Assembly: GCA_948794795.1 (NCBI GenBank)
Contig: CAQGLR010000028.1
Location: 1-46,734, forward strand
Direction: 5' to 3'
DNA from: an uncultured Lachnospiraceae bacterium
GTDB lineage: Bacteria; Bacillota; Clostridia; Lachnospirales; Lachnospiraceae
DNA: 46,734 bases
Shown piece after piece: positions 15,205 through 23,769 of the stretch. The position numbers and the translations under genes are program-made. Within the stretch, counting starts at the first letter, position 1. Every line of letters begins with the position of its first letter. The notes under the pieces were generated by a model. It was not told the DNA's origin, searched no databases, and worked only from the letters and a program-made list of their open reading frames with translations.

Positions 15205-16053
15205 TTAATTAATCGAAATATTTCCAATATCAGTTTCTATAGATATCCTGTAAATTTCAGAAGAACCAGAGGCTGCCTGGTAAAAGTGCCTTTTTTGTTT
15301 ATTGCCATTAAAGTCTATTGAGCCAAGGTCAGTTGACAATTCGATATCATAGTTAGAAATATCAGAGCTGGTATTTAAATCAACATTTCCTATATCATTA
15401 TATACTTCAATATCTTTAAATTCACAATCTATAATATCAATATCACCAGTATCTGTTGCTATATCAGTTTTGCCAAGGTTTGATTTATTTAAATCAATAT
15501 TTCCGACATTACCTTCTATTTCTGATGTTTCAAATATACATGATTCAATATCTATATCCCCGACATCAGATTCTATTGTTATATTTCTAATTCCAGTATT
15601 ATTTATATTTATATTTCCGACGTCAGATGTAATATCTGCAATACTTAATTCTGTGCCAGAAGGTATTGTAAGAGTCATGCTGGATTTGTTATTATTGCGG
15701 CTCCAGCGGGGTTTAGATGGCTGTTCTAATTTAAATGTGCCATTTTTTACACTGAAACTAGGTTTCATATATTCAACACAGTCATATTCAAGATGGTATT
15801 TATCACCTTGCTGGATAGTTATATTCATTACAGTTGTTTCAATTTCGATTTTATCAAATGTATCTATATTTTCAGAATATGTTACCCGGTCCCGTCTTGA
15901 GCCAGAATCGTTGTAGTCATCATCAAAAGAAATAAAATCGAAAAAAGTTCCTATTCCAAATCCTACCCAGCCGCCTATATGGTATACTGAGCCTAAAATT
16001 ATACATGCAACAGTTATTATTGCTAAAGTTGTAAGATAAGCGGTTTTTTTCAT
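15205..16053 (-). CDS. DUF4097-type beta-helical envelope protein
   Basis: 282 residues; AGGAGG lies eight bases before the start codon. An N-terminal hydrophobic helix (AYLTTLAIITVACIILG) with a second short hydrophobic part anchors it. The rest is a run of short beta-strand repeats of the form 'xIDIESxxFxxxxIxxxxGxIDL', typical of the DUF4097 / putative-adhesin family, which folds as a right-handed beta-solenoid. Such proteins commonly follow PadR and HAAS/DUF1700 genes, as here, and are connected with envelope stress responses; the biochemical role is unknown. Third gene of the minus-strand operon, 32 bases after the HAAS protein gene. Confidence 0.82.
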   Translation of the reverse strand: MKKTAYLTTLAIITVACIILGSVYHIGGWVGFGIGTFFDFISFDDDYNDSGSRRDRVTYSENIDTFDKIEIETTVMNITIQQGDKYHLEYDCVEYMKPSFSVKNGTFKLEQPSKPRWSRNNNKSSMTLTIPSGTELSIADITSDVGNININNTGIRNITIESDVGDIDIESCIFETSEIEGNVGNIDLNKSNLGKTDIATDTGDIDIIDCEFKDIEVYNDIGNVDLNTSSDISNYDIELSTDLGSIDFNGNKQKRHFYQAASGSSEIYRISIETDIGNISIN

Positions 16054-16085
16054 AGCACACCTCCTATATATTTATAAATTATAAG

Positions 16086-17069
16086 TTAATGTTTCTTAAA
16101 TGCACCATTTAACACAGAACTTATTATTCCAGCTATTGGCCATATAATCCATGTGTACCACCAGCCGAAACTTAAAAAACTCCAGATAAGATATATACAT
16201 GTTACTGTCTGCCAGTATACTGACATTATTGTTGCTGCTGCTGGTGATATATATTTTGTTTCAGGATGTTGTGATGATACATAATTGCCTGCAACAGTAG
16301 AAGCATTGTTTAATTTTAAAAGGGTGTCATAACTGCTGTTTGTGCTATATGATAATATAATCATAAATACACCTATTGCAACAATAACAAGTAATAACAT
16401 GCCTGACATATCATCCATATCAAATCCACGGAATGATATATCCAGTTCATCAATTATAGCAGCAGGTATAAAACTTACTACACATAATATTATACCAACA
16501 GTCATAAGCAGTGCATAAGTAGTACAGTACCGTTCTTTCTGGTCATTAACATAATTGGTAGTTGCAAAACCGGTAGAACAAAGTTCATTTTTTAAAAAGT
16601 CCCAGTGGTGCATAGTAATAGATGAATAAACAAACATAATAACTGCTGCCACAATGGAGCCCATAAGGAAAAGAAGTCCAAATATATAACTTGTATCAAT
16701 GGCATCACATATAATTGCACCTGTAGGGGAAATTATACATAAAAGTACACCGAGAGCCAGCCTGTATGCATATTTGGAACTGTCATGGAGATAACTTTTT
16801 GCTTCCTCCATAGTAATATTACGTCTTAAGCTGTCCTGTGATTTACTTTTTACAAAACTTCCTATTCCTAAATCTTCTGAAATCTCATCAAGGTTTCCAA
16901 ATTCTGCAATTACAGTACCTACAGCTTCATTATCGCTTTTGCCGTCTGCTATCAGTTCATTATATTTATCCTCCATCATCTGCCAAAGTTCATTTTTAGC
17001 CCGTAATACTTCTGGCGTATTTGGAAGATTGGCAAACATTGTTTCAAGATAATTCCTGATTGCTTCCAT
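16086..17069 (-). CDS. HAAS-domain (DUF1700-like) multi-pass membrane protein
   Basis: 327 residues. Residues ~1-70 (pattern YLETMFANLPNTPEVLRAKN ... EAVGTVIAEFGNLDEI) form the HAAS signalling domain, a three-helix module that binds PadR-type regulators' partners and precedes many DUF1700 membrane proteins. The rest has about six membrane helices in pairs. The gene begins inside the end of the PadR gene (26-base overlap), its AAAGGAGG site lying in PadR coding sequence, so the two are translationally coupled. Family knowledge suggests a membrane sensor working with PadR; the direct interaction is inference. Confidence 0.82.
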   Translation of the reverse strand: MEAIRNYLETMFANLPNTPEVLRAKNELWQMMEDKYNELIADGKSDNEAVGTVIAEFGNLDEISEDLGIGSFVKSKSQDSLRRNITMEEAKSYLHDSSKYAYRLALGVLLCIISPTGAIICDAIDTSYIFGLLFLMGSIVAAVIMFVYSSITMHHWDFLKNELCSTGFATTNYVNDQKERYCTTYALLMTVGIILCVVSFIPAAIIDELDISFRGFDMDDMSGMLLLVIVAIGVFMIILSYSTNSSYDTLLKLNNASTVAGNYVSSQHPETKYISPAAATIMSVYWQTVTCIYLIWSFLSFGWWYTWIIWPIAGIISSVLNGAFKKH

Positions 17070-17409
17070 AGTCGTCCTCCTTTAAAATAAAATTTTCAAT
17101 TACTTCTTTTGTCAGGTTCCATTCAGAACATTTTGTTTTGTAATATTCACGTCCTGAGTCTGTGATGCGGTAGTAGGTTCTCCGTTTTCCACTGCCTTCT
17201 TTGTCGGAAGAAAAGGATTCTATATATCCATTCTTTTCCATGCGGGTAAAGGCTGAATATAAAGTTGTTTCTTTAATAATGTACTTTTCATCTGTCAATG
17301 TCTTGATATGTTTAGATATCTCATACCCATATGAAGGATGCTGGAGAAGGAGAAACAGGATTATAGTGTCATTGTAGCCGCGTATTACATCGCTGCTGAT
17401 ACTATTCAT
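17044..17409 (-). CDS. PadR-family transcriptional regulator
   Basis: 121 residues, a PadR of the short kind. Winged-helix part: LLLQHPSYGYEISKHI ... IIKETTLYSAFTRMEKNGYI, then the wing GSGKRRTYYRITDSGREYY and a short C-terminal dimerisation helix. A good ribosome site (AAAGGAGAG) precedes the start. It heads the PadR-HAAS-DUF4097 operon, and the DNA just upstream holds a strong promoter followed by palindromes, so it very likely represses its own operon until an envelope-active ligand releases it (typical of LadR/PadR-type repressors; the ligand is unknown). Confidence 0.92.
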   Translation of the reverse strand: MNSISSDVIRGYNDTIILFLLLQHPSYGYEISKHIKTLTDEKYIIKETTLYSAFTRMEKNGYIESFSSDKEGSGKRRTYYRITDSGREYYKTKCSEWNLTKEVIENFILKEDDYGSNQELS

Positions 17410-17440
17410 GTTTATCTCTCCTTTCTTACGGCTATCGTAT

Positions 17441-17469
17441 CAACGATTGTCGTTGCTACGTCTGTCGTA
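17441..17469. promoter_or_regulatory. Probable PadR operator (nested palindromes)
   Basis: CAACGA-TTG-TCGTTG (17441-17455) is a perfect 6-3-6 palindrome, and TACG-TCTGT-CGTA (17457-17469) a second one immediately beside it. CGTA/TACG cores recur through 17430-17475, in a tract that stands out from the A/T-rich surroundings. The sites lie between the operon's promoter and the PadR start codon, the right place for a roadblock repressor. Confidence 0.6.
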
Positions 17470-17486
17470 CTACGGTTGGTATAGTA

Positions 17487-17515
17487 AAAATAACATAAAT
17501 TTTAATTAATGTCAA
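17487..17515 (-). promoter_or_regulatory. Promoter of the PadR operon
   Basis: On the minus strand TTGACA (17515-17510) is followed after 17 bases by TATTTT (17492-17487), a consensus -35 with a fair -10. Transcription would begin near 17480, just before the palindromic operator. The rest of 17516-17688 shows no gene. Confidence 0.55.
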
Positions 17516-17688
17516 GCGTAAAAATAAAAAATATTATAACTAGTTGCTATTTACAACTAATATAGATAATTTCTAATGGTTTTTTATATGTAAACCAGGT
17601 TAAAAATAATCTGCAAATAAAAGATATCTGTAAATTATTTTGTGGAGAATAGTAACATAATTAAAAAACAGTTTTAAAGCATACAAAA

Positions 17689-17715
17689 AGAGTGGACTTT
17701 AATTTGTCCACTCTT
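17689..17715 (-). terminator. Terminator of the EAL-domain gene
   Basis: AAGAGTGGAC (17689-17698) and GTCCACTCTT (17706-17715) form a 10-bp stem with a 7-base loop. Read on the minus strand it is followed by TTTTTG, a proper intrinsic terminator for the EAL gene that ends at 17758. Confidence 0.8.
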
Positions 17716-17757
17716 AATAATTATTGTTTAACTTTATTAAGCAAGCCCTGCCAGGTT

Positions 17758-19674
17758 TTAAAATGAAACCTCAAAGTATTCTTCAAGTTCTGCAATAGGA
17801 ACAGGTCTGGCATATTTATATCCCTGTATATAATCAAAACCATGTTGTATACTGTATTCGTTATGCTCATCATTTTCAACACCTTCAACGAGAAGCACAA
17901 GTCCTTTTTTCTTAAAAATATTTACCATGCTTGACACAATTTCATTCATATCTTCATCATTTAAAGCTTTATATAAAATACTTTTATCAAATTTAATTGT
18001 CATAAAAGGAAGGGTAATTATCCTTTCAAGATTTGAATAACCTGTCCCAAAGTCATCAAGATAGAAACGTATTCCAGCATTATGTAATATTTCCATATTG
18101 CTGGTTACTGCATCATGGTCATTTATCATTGCACTTTCTGTAAGTTCAAAGCGTACTTTTGAACATTCAATATGGTTATCTTTAATAATTCCAAGAAGTT
18201 CATTATGCAAGTTGTTATCTGACATTTCTATAGTTGAACAATTAACAGTAATTGCATCAAAATCATATTTTCCTTCTAATTTTTTTATTGTATGGCAGAC
18301 TTTATTTAGCATTATACAAGTAAGTGCATGTATGCATCCATTGTGTTCAGCAATGCTTATAAATTTGTCTGGATATATAGTTTCACCATCCATATTAAGG
18401 CGCATAAGCGCTTCTGCAGTACGGAATGTGCCTTGTTCTATGCTGTATATTGGCTGTGTATAACATATTACGCGCTCATCATTTAGGTCCATTTTATTTC
18501 TTATATCTGCCAGCATACATTCTATTTTATATAAATAAAAGAAGTCTGTATAATCGTTTTCTTCACATATAATACACTGGTTTTCTATATCCTGGCTGAA
18601 TTTGCCGTTAAGATATTTAATAAATGAAAAAAGTTTTGTAATATCAGTTATATAAGGATTGTTGTTAAATGTTGCCATTTTATAGTGTATTTCCAGGATT
18701 ATCCCATTATATTCTATAGGCTCTTCAAGTATTGTCCTGATTCTTCCAGCAAGTGAAACCATATTTCTTGAATTTGTAAATACAGCGTATGCATTATCTG
18801 GAAGTGAATAAATATGTATTCCATGTTTAATTGCTTCTATTTTCTGGCATTTAGCTGCTGCTATAAATTCCGCCTGTTTTTTGTCATGGTAATGTCCGTC
18901 AGTTACTGTGCCAGCCAGCCTTACATAGATAATTGTAAATTTTCGGTGTATTCTCATATTGTCAATAAAACGTGTTTCAAATGAATGTTCATTCTGGCAG
19001 CCTGTAACTTCATTAAAAGGGTTGCTATGGAACATAGTATAAAATATTGTAAGCGGCAGTACATATGTTATGCTTATAAATATAGTGTATGGCATAAATA
19101 GCTGCAAAACCAGAAGTATTATATCTACAGGGACAAATATATATACACACATAACAATTGTTTTGGCAAGGTGTTTCTGGTTATGTATAGTCGTCCATAG
19201 GCAATATGACGCACTAAGTATGCCAATAATAATATAACTATAAAAGAATGTTGTAAATTCTATTCCAGAAGAGGTGGTTTTGTATAACTTACCATTATAA
19301 AGCAGGATATACATTACAATTATATATATTGATGAATATACAGCTTCCATAGTTAGTATTTTTTTAAGTGACATGCTAAGGCTTGGTGACAAAAGCATAA
19401 TATAGTTAAATATAAGGCTGACAAGTATTATATAAAATAATAAAAACAGGATACATATTGTGTCAAAAAGCAGCCTGGAATATATTTCCACGTCTGATGA
19501 CATATATATTAGAAAAAGGTGCAGGGCAGTTGTTATTATTGATGCAGTTATTCCTAGAAAGTTTATAAAATAAATTTTGGTTTTACGTGGCTTTGTATAA
19601 AGCATTAAGAAAAGAACAAGGAATGCAAATCCACCAAATCCAAGCTCTGCAATGATATTATATTTGTCAGGCAT
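17758..19674 (-). CDS. Membrane c-di-GMP phosphodiesterase (degenerate GGDEF + EAL)
   Basis: 638 residues from the ATG at 19674, six bases after AAGGAGT. The frame is open to 19722, but that extension has no ribosome site. Seven or so membrane helices fill residues ~1-225. A degenerate GGDEF domain follows: NEVTGCQNEHSFE recalls its start, but the GGDEF signature is replaced (LPDNAYAV). The C-terminal EAL domain keeps its metal-site motifs: AEALMRL near 420, FELTESA, LDDFGTGYSN, IKFDKS, VEGVEN and QGYKYARP. It should hydrolyse c-di-GMP to pGpG, with the dead GGDEF perhaps binding GTP or only structural. It is divergent from the HD-GYP operon, whose regulator also degrades c-di-GMP. Nothing diagnostic marks what its membrane part senses. 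Confidence 0.92.
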   Translation of the reverse strand: MPDKYNIIAELGFGGFAFLVLFLMLYTKPRKTKIYFINFLGITASIITTALHLFLIYMSSDVEIYSRLLFDTICILFLLFYIILVSLIFNYIMLLSPSLSMSLKKILTMEAVYSSIYIIVMYILLYNGKLYKTTSSGIEFTTFFYSYIIIGILSASYCLWTTIHNQKHLAKTIVMCVYIFVPVDIILLVLQLFMPYTIFISITYVLPLTIFYTMFHSNPFNEVTGCQNEHSFETRFIDNMRIHRKFTIIYVRLAGTVTDGHYHDKKQAEFIAAAKCQKIEAIKHGIHIYSLPDNAYAVFTNSRNMVSLAGRIRTILEEPIEYNGIILEIHYKMATFNNNPYITDITKLFSFIKYLNGKFSQDIENQCIICEENDYTDFFYLYKIECMLADIRNKMDLNDERVICYTQPIYSIEQGTFRTAEALMRLNMDGETIYPDKFISIAEHNGCIHALTCIMLNKVCHTIKKLEGKYDFDAITVNCSTIEMSDNNLHNELLGIIKDNHIECSKVRFELTESAMINDHDAVTSNMEILHNAGIRFYLDDFGTGYSNLERIITLPFMTIKFDKSILYKALNDEDMNEIVSSMVNIFKKKGLVLLVEGVENDEHNEYSIQHGFDYIQGYKYARPVPIAELEEYFEVSF

Positions 19675-19937
19675 ATAGGTACTCCTTATTAATATTGTAG
19701 AAACTTTAGTGCCAATATGCACATTATACTATATATTTCCATAGAAAGGAACTATCTTTTTTCTATAATATGTTTAAAAATGTCATTCTATATGATATAT
19801 TAGTATTGGATACATATCAGGGTATCCATAAATAATGGCTGGTATTTGGAAAGCAGGTGTGGCCTGTATGGAGGACAGGTTAAAAAATGCTTGTCCGCTA
19901 CTATTTAAGCCGTCAAAAGGCGGCATGGGGGATTAAT

Positions 19938-21026
19938 ATGGAACATGTAATTTTGGTAGTTGATGATGATAAGAATAATCTTTTGCTGGCGCAGAAAATA
20001 TTTGGAAAGAAATACAGGATAGCGGCTGCTACTTCTGGTATTGCAGCATTTAAGTATCTTGAGAAGAATAAACCAGACCTTATACTTTTAGATATAAATA
20101 TGCCAGGTATGGATGGATTTGAGGTTATGGAGAAACTTAAAGGTGATGATTTATATAAACAGATACCTGTAGTATTCCTGACAGCAGATGATGACAGTGA
20201 AACTGAAACCCGCTGTTTCCGTGCAGGTGCACGTGATTTTGTAAGGAAACCTTTTGTTGCAGATGTTGCATTCAGCCGTATTGACAGGGTACTAGAACTT
20301 GAGGATTACCATAAGAGACTTGAAATTATGGTTGCAGAACAGGCAGAGGAAATTGAACGCAATTCCCAGAAAATAAGCAGTATGCAGGAACAGGTTATTA
20401 TAGGCATGGCAAACCTTATAGAACTGCGTGATGACAGTACAGGAATGCATGTTAAGAATACTAAGAAGTATGTTGAAATGATTGCTGGCAAGCTGGTTAA
20501 GGAACAGTTATACAGTGATATACTTACAGACAGTTACATAAAAAATATGTGTAAAGCAGCACCATTACATGATATCGGTAAAATAAGGATTTCAGACCTT
20601 ATATTACAGAAACCTGGCAGGCTTACAGAAGAAGAGTTTGCAGAGATGAAGAAACATACTGTTTATGGCAGTGAGATAATTTATGAAATAATGGGTGGGC
20701 TTGAAGATGATAAGTATATAAAGATAGCAGCACAGATTGCAAGATACCACCATGAAAGATGGGATGGGACAGGTTATCCGGAGGGACTTGCAGGTGAAGA
20801 TATACCATTGTGTGCAAGGATAATGGCTTTTGCTGATGTATTTGATGCACTTTATGCAGAAAGGTGTTATAAGAAACCAGTAAGACCTGTTTCAAAGGTA
20901 CTTGGAATAATAGAAGAAGGAAAGGGGACACAGTTTGACCCTGTAATTACTGATGTATTTCTAAGCCTTGAAGCAGATTTAAAGAAAGAAACAAATGAAG
21001 AGCAGGAGGGAGAATGGCTTGGATGA
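19938..21026 (+). CDS. Response regulator with HD-GYP c-di-GMP phosphodiesterase output
   Basis: 362 residues from the ATG at 19938, after GGGGGA; an in-frame ATG at 19887 lacks a site. The N-terminal receiver (VILVVDDDKNN) has the phosphate acceptor D52 in LLDINMPGMDG. A short coiled coil leads to an HD-GYP domain with H211-D212 (APLHDIGKI) and the later HHERWDGTGYPEG, in which the GYP signature is intact. Such proteins cleave c-di-GMP when the receiver is phosphorylated. It is the first gene of an operon with two hybrid histidine kinases, overlapping the next start by 8 bases, so those kinases are its likely phosphate donors. Confidence 0.95.
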   Translation: MEHVILVVDDDKNNLLLAQKIFGKKYRIAAATSGIAAFKYLEKNKPDLILLDINMPGMDGFEVMEKLKGDDLYKQIPVVFLTADDDSETETRCFRAGARDFVRKPFVADVAFSRIDRVLELEDYHKRLEIMVAEQAEEIERNSQKISSMQEQVIIGMANLIELRDDSTGMHVKNTKKYVEMIAGKLVKEQLYSDILTDSYIKNMCKAAPLHDIGKIRISDLILQKPGRLTEEEFAEMKKHTVYGSEIIYEIMGGLEDDKYIKIAAQIARYHHERWDGTGYPEGLAGEDIPLCARIMAFADVFDALYAERCYKKPVRPVSKVLGIIEEGKGTQFDPVITDVFLSLEADLKKETNEEQEGEWLG

Positions 21027-23769
21027 TGATTTTGCAAAGTTTAACGGCCGTATAATAGAAAGAAAAGTTATAAGCATATATATGCTGTTTATATTGGTTG
21101 TACTTGTGGCAGAAATAGCAGTTAAGGGAAATGTATGGTTTATTATGTGGGCATTGCCAGAAGCTGCTGTATGTTTAATGGTCTATTTTATGCAGGCAAA
21201 AGATGAGAAAACAAGGGCATATATAATTACAAGCATGGCAATGGTTTCTTTCTTTGGACATGGTATTTTTGCTACATCACTGTTCTCTGTGCTTCCATCT
21301 TTTGGGGTACTGCTGGTACTTATAGGGCTTTTTAATATCCCTGGCCTGCTTGGCATGGTATCTGCGCTGGCATTGGGGCTGGCATGGTATCATGCTTTTG
21401 CTTTACACTCATTTAGTTATAATAATATGGATGCATTATTAAATATTGTACAGCAGATATTGCCAATGTTTATAATGATATATCTTGTGTGGTTTCTTGT
21501 GAAAAAGGAACGCAGGCTTAACCAGAAGCTAATAGAAACCATTGCCTTGCTACGCCAGACAGAACATAGTAAAGATGAGTTTATGGCAAATGTATCACAT
21601 GAAATACGTACACCGCTTAATACAATCTGTGGCATGAGTGAGATGTCATTGCGGGAAGAGCTGCCAGAAAGTATAAGGGAGAATCTGTTTAATATACAGG
21701 TTGCAGGAAGAAACCTGCAGTCTATAGTAAGTGATGTGCTTGATTTCTCAGAACTGGAAACCGGCAAGCTTACAATAGTTGAGGAAAGTTATAATTTTAC
21801 TTCTATATTAAATGATGTATTAAATGTTGCTATTGCCCAGAATGAGGATAAGAACCTGGAGATAGTAGTAAATTATGATGTAAATATTCCATGTGGAATG
21901 ATTGGTGACAGTGAAAAAATAAGACGTATTTTTTCAAGTATTGTAAATAATGCTATTAAATTTACTGAGAAAGGCTGTATAACTATATCTATATCTTCAA
22001 GGAAAGAAGATTATGGTGTTAATTTATCTGTGAATGTAAAGGATACAGGAATCGGCATATCCCAGGAGAAGCTGGAATGTCTTTTTACTAATTTTAACCA
22101 GGTGGATACCAAAAAGAACAGGCAGCAGACAGGAATGGGGCTTGGGCTTGCAATTACACATAAGATAGTCGGGATGATGAATGGGTTTTTAAGTATAAAA
22201 AGCACTGAGGGCAAGGGAAGTGAGTTCCAGTTTGTAATTCCACAGAAAGTTGATGATGACAATCCAGTAATTGTGCTTAAAGATAAAGAGAAATTAAAAG
22301 TAATCTGTTATATTAACCAGGAGAAATACAGCATGGCAGAAATAAGGGACAGCTATATGGAGTGTATTAAAAATATAGCAAGCCAGCTTGAACTTGATTT
22401 TACTTCGTGCCAGAATCTTGTTGAATTAAAAAGACGGTTTGGAAGAAGGAAGTATTCACATATGGTTATAACAGTAGATGAATATAAGGAAGAACCAGCT
22501 TTTTTTGAAAAGGCAGCGGAGGAAACGGACGTAATAATTGTTATTAACAGGGATGAAGATATAGATATATGTGATTCTTTTATGCGTGTTTATAAGCCAT
22601 TTTATGTATTGTCAGTTGTAACTGCATTAAATGGTGGTAAAATGGTGCAGAGGATGGATGGCAGCCATTATATAGTAAATAAATTTACTGCCCCAGGTGC
22701 AAGTGTGCTTGTAGTTGATGACAATGTTATGAACCTTAAAGTTATGGAAGGGCTTTTGCGTCCATATAAAATTAAGTTTTATACTGCAGGTAGTGGAAGT
22801 GAAGCACTTATGATGATTGACAGGATGTATTTTGACCTTGTATTTATGGACCATATGATGCCTGGTATGGATGGTGTTGAAACACTTCACAATATACGTG
22901 CAAGGAATGGAAAGTTTTTCCAGAAGCTGCCTGTTGTCGCACTTACTGCCAATGCAATTGGTGGTGCACGTGAAATGTTTCTTGCAGAGGGTTTCCAGGA
23001 TTTTGTGGCAAAGCCGGTTGAGGTTTCAATACTGGAGCATGTACTTAAGAAATATATACCATCTGAAAGGATTATAGCCAGGACAGAAGAAGAAACAGGA
23101 AAAGAAACTGAAAAGAATAATAGAAAGGAAACTGATGTTGTGATTAAAGCCAGCAAATCACTAGAAGGTCTTATAGATATACAGACTGGTATAAATTATT
23201 CAGGAGGGGTATACGAAGATTATATAGATGTAATAAGGCTTTATTATAATTCTGGAGTAGAAAAGAAACAACAGATGCAGAAGCTTTTTGAAGACAAAGA
23301 CTGGAATGATTATACAATTATGGTACATGCACTTAAAAGTACCTCTCTTGGAATTGGGGCAAAAAAGTTGTCTGAAATGGCAAAAGAGCAGGAAAAGGCA
23401 GGCAAGGAAAATAATACAGAATATCTGCTTGCCCACCATAACCTGCTTATGGAAACCTATGGTACAGTCCTTGATGCAATAGCTGGCAATAAGGACTTTT
23501 TTCCAGATAATGAAGATGACAGCCTGGAGAAGTTAAAAGAGTTAAGCTGGGAGGAGTTAAAAGGGAAACTGGACAAACTTGGGGAAGCTCTTGATACATT
23601 TGAGGAAGAAGCAGTAATTCCAGTTATTAATGATTTATCATTATATCTATATAAAGGCAGGAAAATTGCAGGAAAGCTTGACGGGCTTGTAAGCCTTGTA
23701 AAGTCATTTGATTTCTGTGGTGCAGCAGATATTCTTGAAGAACTAAGGAAGGAGTGGGAAGATGCCTAA
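21019..23769 (+). CDS. Hybrid sensor histidine kinase with receiver and Hpt domains
   Basis: About 916 residues. I place the start at the TTG at 21019, nine bases after AGGAGG; an in-frame ATG at 20995 lies upstream of that site. Five or six membrane helices (~15-165) without a sizeable outside loop, then HisKA with H194 (NVSHEIRTPLN), an HATPase with NAIKFTEKG and GMGLGLAI boxes, a pseudo-receiver-like stretch (~420-555), and a receiver (VLVVDDNVMN, acceptor D611 in FMDHMMPGMDG). Last comes an Hpt domain with H770 in VHALKSTSLGIGA. It is a complete multi-step phosphorelay in one chain, and can hand phosphate through Hpt to the HD-GYP regulator encoded just upstream. The signal is unknown. 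The last 8 bases overlap the next kinase gene. Confidence 0.92.
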   Translation: MDDDFAKFNGRIIERKVISIYMLFILVVLVAEIAVKGNVWFIMWALPEAAVCLMVYFMQAKDEKTRAYIITSMAMVSFFGHGIFATSLFSVLPSFGVLLVLIGLFNIPGLLGMVSALALGLAWYHAFALHSFSYNNMDALLNIVQQILPMFIMIYLVWFLVKKERRLNQKLIETIALLRQTEHSKDEFMANVSHEIRTPLNTICGMSEMSLREELPESIRENLFNIQVAGRNLQSIVSDVLDFSELETGKLTIVEESYNFTSILNDVLNVAIAQNEDKNLEIVVNYDVNIPCGMIGDSEKIRRIFSSIVNNAIKFTEKGCITISISSRKEDYGVNLSVNVKDTGIGISQEKLECLFTNFNQVDTKKNRQQTGMGLGLAITHKIVGMMNGFLSIKSTEGKGSEFQFVIPQKVDDDNPVIVLKDKEKLKVICYINQEKYSMAEIRDSYMECIKNIASQLELDFTSCQNLVELKRRFGRRKYSHMVITVDEYKEEPAFFEKAAEETDVIIVINRDEDIDICDSFMRVYKPFYVLSVVTALNGGKMVQRMDGSHYIVNKFTAPGASVLVVDDNVMNLKVMEGLLRPYKIKFYTAGSGSEALMMIDRMYFDLVFMDHMMPGMDGVETLHNIRARNGKFFQKLPVVALTANAIGGAREMFLAEGFQDFVAKPVEVSILEHVLKKYIPSERIIARTEEETGKETEKNNRKETDVVIKASKSLEGLIDIQTGINYSGGVYEDYIDVIRLYYNSGVEKKQQMQKLFEDKDWNDYTIMVHALKSTSLGIGAKKLSEMAKEQEKAGKENNTEYLLAHHNLLMETYGTVLDAIAGNKDFFPDNEDDSLEKLKELSWEELKGKLDKLGEALDTFEEEAVIPVINDLSLYLYKGRKIAGKLDGLVSLVKSFDFCGAADILEELRKEWEDA

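Noticed and set aside
15470..15916. Plus-strand open frame within the DUF4097 gene
   Set aside because: It is the complement of the beta-solenoid repeats and has no ribosome site.
19723..19937. c-di-GMP riboswitch before the HD-GYP operon
   Set aside because: Small hairpins are present (CCTGT/ACAGG, GCCG/CGGC), but the conserved core of the known c-di-GMP riboswitch classes is not seen.
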